Of a DNA stretch of 35,428 nt, positions 1-9,467 are shown piece by piece. The notes below the pieces were generated by a model that saw nothing but the letters and a program-made list of their open reading frames with translations, was not told where the DNA came from and searched no databases. Location of the stretch: contig CAMZLB010000052.1 in NCBI GenBank assembly GCA_947311515.1, forward strand, positions 1-35,428, read 5' to 3'. Made by a program: the position numbers and the translations under genes. This DNA comes from Candidatus Moraniibacteriota bacterium. Its GTDB lineage: Bacteria; Patescibacteriota; Minisyncoccia; Moranbacterales; GCA-2747515. Each line of letters starts with the position of its first letter. Position 1 is the first letter of the stretch.

Positions 1-50
1 ACTTGTTCCATTTCTACTAAAATTTGTCTTTTTGTTTTAAAAAGTGTCAT
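1..50 (-). CDS. possible 5' end of a minus-strand CDS running off the window start
   Basis: Reverse complement reads MTLFKTKRQILVEMEQ... from ATG at 50; open to the window edge. Too short to identify. Confidence 0.3.
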   Translation of the reverse strand, partial: MTLFKTKRQILVEMEQ

Positions 51-342
51 AAAGATAACATAATTATAATTACATTCACTAGTGACTATTTATTTATCAA
101 ACAAAAAATAGCTTTAAATAGCCGTTTATGTTTTTGTGTTTGGTTAGTTTTGTGGGTTTTTCTTAATGTAAGAGAGTAAGAGGATGCTAGCGGGGACTTA
201 ATTTGATAAAAAATCTCTTGATTATAATCCTAGTATAGTCATAGATAAACCTTATGAGTTGGTGAATTATTTAGACAGTACTAATAATATAGTAAGGTTT
301 TATCAGTTATAATAAAATGATAAAGAGATAGTTTTTAGAATT

Positions 343-362
343 TTATACACAGGTTATGCACA
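343..362 (+). promoter_or_regulatory. two DnaA-box consensus matches (TTATACACA 343-351, TTATGCACA 354-362)
   Basis: Both match TTATNCACA exactly, same strand, 11 bp apart, in a ~550 bp intergenic region. Confidence 0.5.
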
Positions 363-599
363 GTTAAATATTGACAATGTTTTAAAGGTTTAATATAATT
401 AATTTAAGAGATTGGAAGTAGTTTTAAATGATTGGAGAGAAGGTTACTTGTGTACTTTATTTTGATATAGTATAGAAGCAACCCTATCTCCATCATCAAC
501 CAAAACCACACACAAAACCCAATCTCTTTTTTCTTTGATGTGAATGTAAAATTATAGATTATTTTATGATAATATCATATTAAAACTAGATTTGTATAT

Positions 600-1343
600 A
601 TGAGTATAAAAAAAGAAGTTATCAAAAATAGTAGAGATAAGAAGTTAGTTGGAGATTTTTACGAAACTGATTCTGATACAGTTGTCATTATGTCACATGG
701 TTTTGCAGAAAACAGAGTTAAATTTAAATTATTTTCGGATATTGCTACGGATTTACATAAAAATAATTTGAATGTGTTTACATTTGATTTTTGTGGATGT
801 GGTGAAAGTGATGATGAAAATCTAACTATTAGCAATAAAATTGATGACTTAAAAGCAGTTATCGATTTCATAAAGTCAAAAAAGCTTTCGAAAATTATAT
901 TACTAGGTTATAGTTTAGGAGGTCTCATTTCGCTCAAAAATTATTCAAAGGATATTTATAGTATAATTTTGTTGGCACCAGTAACAAATAAAATAGAATA
1001 TTCATTAGATAAGAGATTTAGTGAGAAACAGTTAAAAGAGTTGAAGAGTTATGGGCGAATAACTTTAAAGTCTAAAAATGATACAAGAAAAGAAATTGTT
1101 ATAGATAAACAAATGATAGAGGAGAGAAATGAGATAAATCAGGAAAAGTTACTTAAAAATATAAATTGTCCAACATTTATAATACATGGAGATAAAGACT
1201 ATACTATACCATGTATAGATTCAGAAAATGCTATTAGTTTACTGAATAAAGATTCTGATATTGAATTAGTAAAATATGCAGACCATAGATTTTCTGGAAG
1301 AGAAAAAGTGGTCCGTGGAAAGATTATTGATTGGATTATATAA
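600..1343 (+). CDS. alpha/beta hydrolase (serine aminopeptidase S33-like)
   Basis: SHGFAENR, GYSLGG nucleophile elbow, IHGDKDYTIP and DH motifs. Confidence 0.8.
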   Translation: MSIKKEVIKNSRDKKLVGDFYETDSDTVVIMSHGFAENRVKFKLFSDIATDLHKNNLNVFTFDFCGCGESDDENLTISNKIDDLKAVIDFIKSKKLSKIILLGYSLGGLISLKNYSKDIYSIILLAPVTNKIEYSLDKRFSEKQLKELKSYGRITLKSKNDTRKEIVIDKQMIEERNEINQEKLLKNINCPTFIIHGDKDYTIPCIDSENAISLLNKDSDIELVKYADHRFSGREKVVRGKIIDWII

Positions 1344-1410
1344 GTTGAAGTATTTGGTTACTAAAAATTATTTGCATTTTTTTTGAAAATGGTATATAAT
1401 ATTTTTATAT

Positions 1411-1484
1411 GCGTGCTTAGCTCAGTTGGCTAGAGCATCTCGTTTACACCGAGAGGGTCAGGAGTTCGAGTCTCTTAGCACGCA
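1411..1484 (+). tRNA. tRNA-Val (UAC)
   Basis: Cloverleaf: acceptor gcgtgct/agcacgc, anticodon loop tttacac, T-loop ttcgagt; CCA not encoded. Confidence 0.93.
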
Positions 1485-1571
1485 CATATATGAAATGATT
1501 GGATTGTAGAGATGTAACTTTTAATAGTTACCTTTGTGCAGTCCAATTATTTCTATAAGATTTTTGGATGT

Positions 1572-1643
1572 GCCGAAGTAGCTCAGTGGTAGAGCAAAGG
1601 ACTGAAAATCCTTGTGTCGAGAGTTCAATTCTCTCTTTCGGCA
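1572..1643 (+). tRNA. tRNA-Phe (GAA)
   Basis: Acceptor gccgaag/tttcggc, anticodon loop tgaaaat, T arm gagag-ttcaatt-ctctc. Confidence 0.93.
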
Positions 1644-1648
1644 CAAAT

Positions 1649-1721
1649 GGGACCGTAGCTCAGCGGTTAGAGCAGGCGACTCATAATCGCTTGGTCGAAG
1701 GTTCAATTCCTTCTGGTCCCA
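1649..1721 (+). tRNA. tRNA with CAU anticodon (Met, or Ile2 if lysidine-modified)
   Basis: Acceptor gggaccg/tggtccc, anticodon loop tcataat, T arm gaagg-ttcaatt-ccttc. Confidence 0.9.
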
Positions 1722-1726
1722 CAATT

Positions 1727-1798
1727 GCGAGTGTCGTATAGTGGTTATTACACCACCTTGCCAAGGTAGAGATGGCGGTTCGATTCCGCTCACTCGCT
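1727..1798 (+). tRNA. tRNA-Gly (GCC)
   Basis: Acceptor gcgagtg/cactcgc, anticodon loop ttgccaa, T-loop ttcgatt. Confidence 0.93.
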
Positions 1799-1820
1799 CA
1801 ATAGTATCTAGACTTAAGTA

Positions 1821-2810
1821 ATGATTATGAAAAGAAAAATTGTTGTTTTATATTCCGGAGACGACTGGGAAAAGGAAGAACCTTTTGATAAAAATACGAT
1901 AGATACACGATTGTCATTTGAAGAATGGTATGAAATGGCTAATGATTATGACATAAAGTTTTATAGGGCATCTATAGATTGGTTTGATGAAAAAACAGGT
2001 AAATTTTTAAAATCATGGACTTTTGAAGATGGTAAGTGGATAAAAATATATAATCCAATTAAGGTTCATGCTATTTATGATAAAACTGTGGGAAGTAATA
2101 ATTACGTTACTTTTGATAAAAAGATGGATATGTATTTGGAAGCGCCTATCATAAATCATCCATTGTTTCGTACGATAACCCATAATAAATTTTCTCAATA
2201 CATGCTATTTGGTAAATATATGCCAATGACATTATTAGCTAATAATAAAAAAGAATTAATAGAAACATTTGATAAAATAAAAGGAGAAAAAGTTGTTATA
2301 AAGCCACTTCATGGTTCAGGTGGTTTTGGTATATTTATAGGTAAAAAATCAAATGCATTTAAGGAGAAGTTGACTTATCCAGTAATTACTCAAAAATTTA
2401 TCAAAAGTACAAGAGGAATTCCTGGATTTTCTCAAAAAGATGAAGTTTCTGATTTACGTCTTATTTATACAGATAATAAAATAGTTTATGCTCTTTCTAG
2501 AATTGCTAAAGAGGGTTCTTTGTTTACGAATTTCCATCAAGGAGCAAATGCTGTTTTGGTTCCAAGAAATAAAATACCAAAAAGTATTGAAAAAATAGCT
2601 GAAGAAATCACAAAAATACTTGCAGTATTTAAAAATAATCATTATTCCTTAGACTTTATTTTTGATGATGATGAAAAACCAATTTTCGTAGAAATGAATA
2701 CGAGTCCTGGTTTTGACTTGTTGAAAATTGTGGGTACAGAAAAAATTAAAAAAAGAAACTTTGAATTATTTGTTAAATCTCTGGATGATATTTTGAGTAT
2801 ATCTATGTAG
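1821..2810 (+). CDS. ATP-grasp domain protein
   Basis: VVIKPLHGSGGFGI nucleotide-binding segment, DFIFDDDEKPIFVEMNTSPGFDLL C-terminal ATP-grasp motif. Confidence 0.75.
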   Translation: MIMKRKIVVLYSGDDWEKEEPFDKNTIDTRLSFEEWYEMANDYDIKFYRASIDWFDEKTGKFLKSWTFEDGKWIKIYNPIKVHAIYDKTVGSNNYVTFDKKMDMYLEAPIINHPLFRTITHNKFSQYMLFGKYMPMTLLANNKKELIETFDKIKGEKVVIKPLHGSGGFGIFIGKKSNAFKEKLTYPVITQKFIKSTRGIPGFSQKDEVSDLRLIYTDNKIVYALSRIAKEGSLFTNFHQGANAVLVPRNKIPKSIEKIAEEITKILAVFKNNHYSLDFIFDDDEKPIFVEMNTSPGFDLLKIVGTEKIKKRNFELFVKSLDDILSISM

Positions 2811-3074
2811 ACTGAGGAAAACTAAAAATTTAATAATGTAGTTAGTGTAGTGTGATATTTAGATATAAACTTTAAAATAATAGATTATATAAAAAAAATC
2901 ATATAAAAAATGCTTTACAAATAAAATATGACATTTCTTCAGGTTTTTAGAGAAGTTTGGCATAAAAAGAGTTCGTATGTTTTTATGCTTAATTTTGTAA
3001 GTTATAAAATTAGTATTGTTTTATTATTTGTTATATAATAAGAAGTAATAGTAAAATAAATTTGAACTAAACTT

Positions 3075-4934
3075 ATGAATATGCACAAATCTGATGGTAT
3101 ATCCAAAAAATCTTTTAAAAAACATAATTTAACAAAGAAAGATGAAGTAATTATAGAGAAAAAATCTGATGATGTTGAAATGGTGAAAACTAATAAAGGA
3201 AGAAAGATTTCTGGAATTAGGAAGTCTGGTGTTGAAATTGTAAATTATGCTAGTAAGTCAGAAGATGAAAAGGATTTAAGGAGCGTTGTAAAAAAAAATA
3301 TCAGTGAGGAAGTTGTTGAAGAGGATGAAGATATTATATTTGACATTGAAGGTGATAAAAATGAACTTGAGGAGAGATTTGAATTTGAAAATGGAAAAAA
3401 ATGGGAAGAAAATGAGGATGTTAGTATTGACGATGATATGGAAAAAGATGGAAATAAAGTTAAGTTAGAGACAGAAAAGAAGAATCAGGAAATTTCTGAA
3501 AAGGAGAGGAAAGAATTACGAAAAGAAAAGAGAAATGAAATACTTAAAGGTATAGAATCTCTTGAAAAAAAAGAAAAAAAATCAAAGGATGATAATAGTT
3601 CCAGTGAAGAAATCGATGAAATAATTGAAAAGCGGGATGAAACTCTTGACAAAGAGGTTGTTGAAAAAAAGGTAATATCAATAAATAATGATAAATTAGA
3701 TGATGAGAATAAAGAAAAAAAATCAGATACTAAAAAAGATGATAAATTAGAAAAAGATGAGGATGGATTGATAGTAAAGGAGTCTAGTGAACTTGATAAG
3801 GTGAAAATTGATAAAAATAAATTAAATTCAAGTAATCATTTTTTTACTAACAAAAAACAAGCTGAACCTGAGAATGTTATAGCTACAAATGATAATGATT
3901 ATAGTAAAAATTTATTACTTATGATTGTAGGAATTATTGTTTTAATAAGTATTCTAATAGGAGGTCTTGTGTTTTATAAGAAAATTAAATCTAAAAAACA
4001 AGCTGAAAATAGTGAAATACGTACTGAGAAAGTTGGAGAAAAGAATATTAAGGATGAAAGTAATGAAGATAAGAAAATTGAAGAGAATGCTAAAAAGAAG
4101 GAAGAAAATAATGAGGTTGGAGATAAAGTTAAAATAAAAAAATTATTTTCAGATTGTAGTTACTTTTCTAATAATCTAAGTTCATGTACACCATATTCAT
4201 GTAAGTATGAACATCCAGATACACATGAAATAATGAAAAGAGAGGTATCTGGAGTTAAAGATGGAAAGTGTGAATACAGTGAGACGTTGGTAGATGAAAA
4301 AATATTAACCTGCAACTATGACAAAGAATCTCAGAAATTAGTTACGGAATTTTATGATAAGATACTTACAGCAAAGTTTATAGGTCAAGCAGAAATAAAT
4401 GAAGAAAAAGTTAAGGGAATTGAAAATCCAATTAAAAAAATGGTTGAGGAAGGGATTTGTACTGTTACAAAGAATACTGAAATATCAGTTGGAGATTGTC
4501 CTGAAGGTAAAGAATATAGAGGAGAATATAGCAATGATGGTATACTGCTCATGCCACTTTGTATAGATTCAAATCTTGTATGTGAGACATGTGTGGGTTG
4601 TATTAGCGATAAGCAAAAAATAATAATAGATAGAACAAAGGGCATAGGAACATGTAAGGATTGTTCAATTTCTAAAGACTGTAAAGAAGGATATCACTGC
4701 TTTAATAATTCTTGTGTTACTAATGAAATACTGTTAAATGAGGTAGCGTGTTCTGATGAGAATGCTAATTGCACAAAGCTTCCATGTAAGAATTGCACAG
4801 ATGGTAATAAGTATTGTAATGATGGAGAAAAGACCTGGGGGGAAGATTTAGCAAAAAAATGTGTTGATTGTACTGATACAAAATATTGCAAAGAAGGATT
4901 TAAATGTAAAAATTATAAGTGTGTTGATAATTAA
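3075..4934 (+). CDS. hypothetical membrane protein: long Lys/Glu-rich N-terminal region, one TM helix, Cys-rich C-terminal region
   Basis: TM segment NLLLMIVGIIVLISILIGGLVFY; C-terminal repeats CKDCSISKDCKEGYHCFNNSCV and CVDCTDTKYCKEGFKCKNYKCV. Confidence 0.75.
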   Translation: MNMHKSDGISKKSFKKHNLTKKDEVIIEKKSDDVEMVKTNKGRKISGIRKSGVEIVNYASKSEDEKDLRSVVKKNISEEVVEEDEDIIFDIEGDKNELEERFEFENGKKWEENEDVSIDDDMEKDGNKVKLETEKKNQEISEKERKELRKEKRNEILKGIESLEKKEKKSKDDNSSSEEIDEIIEKRDETLDKEVVEKKVISINNDKLDDENKEKKSDTKKDDKLEKDEDGLIVKESSELDKVKIDKNKLNSSNHFFTNKKQAEPENVIATNDNDYSKNLLLMIVGIIVLISILIGGLVFYKKIKSKKQAENSEIRTEKVGEKNIKDESNEDKKIEENAKKKEENNEVGDKVKIKKLFSDCSYFSNNLSSCTPYSCKYEHPDTHEIMKREVSGVKDGKCEYSETLVDEKILTCNYDKESQKLVTEFYDKILTAKFIGQAEINEEKVKGIENPIKKMVEEGICTVTKNTEISVGDCPEGKEYRGEYSNDGILLMPLCIDSNLVCETCVGCISDKQKIIIDRTKGIGTCKDCSISKDCKEGYHCFNNSCVTNEILLNEVACSDENANCTKLPCKNCTDGNKYCNDGEKTWGEDLAKKCVDCTDTKYCKEGFKCKNYKCVDN

Positions 4935-5378
4935 AAATATTTTATAATACGAAAATCAATTATTTTGTAAATAGAGTTGCTACGGATAATGAAAAAATTT
5001 AATTGTAAATTATAATGATTGTGAATTATCAAAAATTGAAATTAGGCAAGTAAAAGAGTTAAAAAAAGTAAACATAGATAAATTTTATCATTTTCTATTT
5101 TGATTAAAAAAAGGACACAGATACAGCTGAATTAGCTTTTTCCGATAGATCCGAATTAATACAAAATGCTTATTTTGTAGAATGTGATCATAGAGAATCA
5201 ATTTAACACAAAAAGAATATTAAAGACTTTTGGAAATATATTTCGATTTATTTTATTAGTTTATTGATAACATTGGTTTCGAAGTTTCTTCTTGGCGATA
5301 GATTGCTAGTATGTAAAAAAAGTACTAATATTATAGTAATGATAAAATAAACACTCACTTAAATAATAATGTGGACAT

Positions 5379-6842
5379 ATGTCAAAATATAATGTAACAA
5401 TAGGAATGGAGATTCATGTAGAATTAAAAACTAAATCAAAAATGTTCAGTAGTGCGCCAAATAAATTAGGAACAGAGGATGAGGCAAATACTTCAATTGA
5501 TGCAGTAACAACGGCACAACCAGGTGCATTGCCAGTACCAAATAAAAAAGCTATAAAATATGTACAAATGGCAGGAATTGCATTGGGCTGTAAGATTTCT
5601 AAAGTTAGCAAATTTGATAGAAAACATTATTTTTATCCAGATTTACCAAAGGGTTATCAAATATCTCAATTTGATCAACCGTTATGCGAAAAAGGGTCAG
5701 TAGAAATAAATGGACGCAAAATTGGAATTACTAGAATACATATAGAGGAAGATACAGGTAAAAATATTCATGATGGACACGATACTCTGGTGAATTTAAA
5801 TCGTGCAGGACTTCCTCTTATGGAACTTGTTAGTGAACCAGATATAAAAAATGCAGAAGAAGCGAGAGCATTTTGTCAAGAATTACAGAGAATTTTTAGA
5901 TATGCTGGAATTGCAGATGCTGATATAGAAAAAGGACAAATGAGATGTGAAGTAAATATTTCACTTTATAAAGATGGTGAAGATCCACTTTCTGGAACAA
6001 AGGTTGAAATAAAAAATATAGGCTCTTTTCGAAGTGTTCAAAAAGCTGTGGAATATGAGATAATCAGACAAACGGAGGATTTGAATGAAGGGGAAATTAT
6101 AAAGCAAGAAACTAGGGGGTGGAATGATACAAAGCAAAAAACTATCTCACAACGCTCAAAGGAAAATGCAAATGATTATAGATATTTTCCTGAACCAGAT
6201 ATTCCTCCAATGATTTTTGATGATAGATATATACAGGACTTGATAGATATAATTCCAGAATTACCACAAGCAAAGAGATTTAGATTTAAGGAACAATATA
6301 ATACAAATGCAGAGATACTAGAGGTTTTAATAGATGATAGATATTTTGCAGATTATTATGAAAATGTTGTGAGCGAAATAAGAGATAAGAAAAAAACAGG
6401 AGAGTTTAAAGGAGAAGAAGGGAAGGCTATTAAGCTTATCGGAAATTATTTGGTTAACGAATTACCACCGCTGCTCACAGAGTTGGAGATTAGTATTTCA
6501 AATATTAAAATTTCAGCAGAAAACTTTGCAGAACTTATAGCTATAATTGCTGATGGGAAAATAAATTCGTCAGCTGCTCAGACTGTACTTAATATAATGG
6601 CAAAGACTGGAGGTGATCCGAGTAATATTGTAGAAGATAAAAATTTAGCACAAGAAAATAATGAGGAAGCTCTTGGCAAAATAGTTTTTGAAGTTATGAG
6701 TAGTAACGAAAAAGCAGTAAATGATTACAAAGAAGGAAATGAGCGAGCTATTAAGGCATTGATGGGACAAGTAATGGCAAGGTCAAAAGGAAAGGCAAAT
6801 CCACAAGCTGTGATGCAAATATTAAAAGAAAAATTGAAATAG
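5379..6842 (+). CDS. gatB: Asp-tRNA(Asn)/Glu-tRNA(Gln) amidotransferase subunit B
   Basis: MEIHVELKTKSKMF, FDRKHYFYPDLPKGYQISQ, RCEVNISL, YRYFPEPDIPP. Confidence 0.97.
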   Translation: MSKYNVTIGMEIHVELKTKSKMFSSAPNKLGTEDEANTSIDAVTTAQPGALPVPNKKAIKYVQMAGIALGCKISKVSKFDRKHYFYPDLPKGYQISQFDQPLCEKGSVEINGRKIGITRIHIEEDTGKNIHDGHDTLVNLNRAGLPLMELVSEPDIKNAEEARAFCQELQRIFRYAGIADADIEKGQMRCEVNISLYKDGEDPLSGTKVEIKNIGSFRSVQKAVEYEIIRQTEDLNEGEIIKQETRGWNDTKQKTISQRSKENANDYRYFPEPDIPPMIFDDRYIQDLIDIIPELPQAKRFRFKEQYNTNAEILEVLIDDRYFADYYENVVSEIRDKKKTGEFKGEEGKAIKLIGNYLVNELPPLLTELEISISNIKISAENFAELIAIIADGKINSSAAQTVLNIMAKTGGDPSNIVEDKNLAQENNEEALGKIVFEVMSSNEKAVNDYKEGNERAIKALMGQVMARSKGKANPQAVMQILKEKLK

Positions 6843-7062
6843 ATTGATAATCTTCTTTTTTGATATGTATTTATAGGTGCATAGGTAAGAATCTAAATTA
6901 AGTTTAAGAAGACTCAGGAATAAGCTATTTAAGAGAATCAGATATATGAAAAATAATCTGGATATAAGTATAGTGCATAAAGGATTTTTGTTGTAATTTT
7001 CCCCACTTAGTTAATTTATGTGGTAATATTAAATATAGTAAGTATTTAAGGTTGTTTTAAAT

Positions 7063-9429
7063 ATGAAAAAGAAAAATTTAAAAAGGCAAAAAAAGAAAAA
7101 AAAATTAGAAAAAAAGGATAATAGTGAAAGTTTCATGTCTATGAATATAAGTGGAGGAGCAAAAAGAACTATAGCTTCTGTTTTCTTTGTGATTTTTGCT
7201 ATAATTTTTACACTTGGATTTTTTGAAAAGGCTGGGATGATAGGTATATTTTTGACAGGAGTTGTAGGAAAATCTTTTGGATTTGTTGGTAAGTTTCTAG
7301 CTCCATTTGTTTGTTTGTTTATTGCTTATATATTAGTTCGTAAAAAGAAGATGAGTTTTTATATAACAAAAATTGTAGGAATAATAGTGGTTTTTGTTTC
7401 AATTTTAGGATTGTTGCATATACCTATAAGTATAGATGACTTTAAGATGGAGGCTCTTTTGGGAAATGGTGGCGGATTTATTGGTTATTTAGTTGTGAAT
7501 GCACTAGTTACTTTAAGTGGAAAAATTGTAGCTACTATTGTATTATTAGGATTGATTATGGTTGGAGGTATAATTGCATTTAATATGTCATTCGTAGGAA
7601 TTTTAGATAAAGTTTCGGATATAAAAATCTCAAGAAAAAAGAAAAAGGAAGATGAGCTTGAGTACGGAGAAGATAAAGAGGATATTATAGAAGAGGTTGT
7701 AGTCTCTAAATTGGATGATAGTATAGAAAATGAACTTAGCACAGAAGGATTTGATGATGATGTGAATATAATAAATGAAAATTTAAAAGTTGAAGACATT
7801 GAATTAAATGAGGTAGAAAATAATTTCATAAATGGAATAAAACAAAAGGAATTAATTGAATCAAAGTCTGACAGATGTCCTGTTGATAAAAGTACTAAGG
7901 AATGGAAATTACCATCTACAGATTTATTGGATGCTGGAATTTCTAAGCCAAGAGGTGGTGATGTTAAAGAAAAGGCTAGAATAATAGAGGAAACTTTTGC
8001 AGATTTCAATATAAATATGGAGTTGGATAATATAGTAACTGGACCAACTGTTACACAATTTAGTTTTCGACCTCAAAGTGGTATTAAAGTATCAAAGATT
8101 GTAACGCTTAGTGCAGATTTAGCTCTAGCATTGGCAGTACATCCAATAAGGATAGAGGCACCTATACCGGGAAAGTCTTTGATTGGGGTTGAGATTCCAA
8201 ACAAAAAAGTTTCCATGGTTAGGCTTAGAAATTTACTTAATTCTAAAAAGTTTAAAAAATCTGATAAAAAACTTTTATTAGCTCTTGGACAAGATGTTAA
8301 TGGAGTTGATATAGTACAAGATTTAGGAAAAATGCCACATTTGTTAGTGGCTGGAGCAACTGGAGCAGGTAAATCAGTTGCGATAAACAGTATAATTTTG
8401 TCTCTTCTGTACAAAAACTCACCAGAAGATTTAAAAATGATACTAGTTGATCCAAAGAGAGTAGAGCTTTCACTTTATAATGGAATTCCGCATTTATTAT
8501 CGAATGTTATAACAGATAACTCAAAGGTTGTAAATGCATTAAAATGGGCAGTTAGTGAAATGGAAAGACGTTATTCACTATTGGAAAAAGTGGGCACTAG
8601 AGATTTAGGGTCTTATAATGAAAAAAGACAGGCAGGAGAAACTTATTTAGATATTGGCGAAGGAGTTAAAAAGAAATTAGAGAATTTGCCTGTTATAGTG
8701 ATTGTTATAGATGAAATGGCTGACCTTATGGGAACAAATAGTAAAGAAGTTGAGGGTGTTATAGTTAGGCTAGCTCAGATGTCTAGAGCTATAGGAATTC
8801 ACTTGATATTATCAACTCAGCGTCCAAGTGTTGAGGTTATAACTGGAACAATTAAAGCAAATCTACCAACTAGAATAGCATTACGTGTTGCCACAGGAAT
8901 AGATTCAAGAACCATAATAGATAGAACTGGAGCTGAAAAATTGGTGGGAAATGGAGATATGCTTTTTGTGGGACCTGCTCAACAGAGTCCTCATAGGTTA
9001 CAGGGTGTTTATGTGGGAGAAGATGAAGTAAAAAAAGTAATTGATTATATTAAAAAACAAGCAAAAGAAATAGGTGCTTATGATATAGATAAGAATTTTA
9101 ATGAAGAAACTTCTGATAGTAAATTTAGTGAATGTGGCGTGGTTTCTGTGGACTTTGATAATATTAATTCAGAAATATTAGATGATCTTGGTAATGATTC
9201 TAAGTTAGATCCTTTATTTGATAAAGCAAAAAGTACTGTTATTGAAGCTGGTAGGGCATCTACATCATATTTACAGAGGAGGTTACGAATTGGATACTCA
9301 AGAGCCGCTAGACTTGTAGATGAGCTGGAGGAACAAGGTATTGTTGGTCCAGCAGAAGGATCAAAAGGTAGAAAAATTCTTATTAAAAGTGATAACGATA
9401 CATTAGATAAAAGTTTCATAGAAGAATAG
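7063..9429 (+). CDS. ftsK: FtsK/SpoIIIE-type DNA translocase
   Basis: N-terminal TM helices, Walker A GATGAGKS, LILSTQRPSVEVITGTIKAN, C-terminal gamma winged helix (ASTSYLQRRLRIGYSRAARLVDELE). Confidence 0.95.
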   Translation: MKKKNLKRQKKKKKLEKKDNSESFMSMNISGGAKRTIASVFFVIFAIIFTLGFFEKAGMIGIFLTGVVGKSFGFVGKFLAPFVCLFIAYILVRKKKMSFYITKIVGIIVVFVSILGLLHIPISIDDFKMEALLGNGGGFIGYLVVNALVTLSGKIVATIVLLGLIMVGGIIAFNMSFVGILDKVSDIKISRKKKKEDELEYGEDKEDIIEEVVVSKLDDSIENELSTEGFDDDVNIINENLKVEDIELNEVENNFINGIKQKELIESKSDRCPVDKSTKEWKLPSTDLLDAGISKPRGGDVKEKARIIEETFADFNINMELDNIVTGPTVTQFSFRPQSGIKVSKIVTLSADLALALAVHPIRIEAPIPGKSLIGVEIPNKKVSMVRLRNLLNSKKFKKSDKKLLLALGQDVNGVDIVQDLGKMPHLLVAGATGAGKSVAINSIILSLLYKNSPEDLKMILVDPKRVELSLYNGIPHLLSNVITDNSKVVNALKWAVSEMERRYSLLEKVGTRDLGSYNEKRQAGETYLDIGEGVKKKLENLPVIVIVIDEMADLMGTNSKEVEGVIVRLAQMSRAIGIHLILSTQRPSVEVITGTIKANLPTRIALRVATGIDSRTIIDRTGAEKLVGNGDMLFVGPAQQSPHRLQGVYVGEDEVKKVIDYIKKQAKEIGAYDIDKNFNEETSDSKFSECGVVSVDFDNINSEILDDLGNDSKLDPLFDKAKSTVIEAGRASTSYLQRRLRIGYSRAARLVDELEEQGIVGPAEGSKGRKILIKSDNDTLDKSFIEE

Positions 9430-9467
9430 ATTTGGTGTGATGAATGGTAGTAATAAATTAAATTAAT

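Noticed and set aside
184-312. Open frame ...DKKSLDYNPSIVIDKPYELVNYLDSTNNIVRFYQL*
   Set aside because: Short, no start codon, no recognisable family; insufficient to call a pseudogene.
1521-1793. 90-aa minus-strand ORF
   Set aside because: Antisense to three tRNA genes; spurious.
7485-8009. 174-aa minus-strand ORF antisense to ftsK
   Set aside because: Ser-rich low-complexity antisense shadow of a confident CDS. The same applies to the other antisense ORFs inside gatB, recA, the helicase, ilvC and znu genes.
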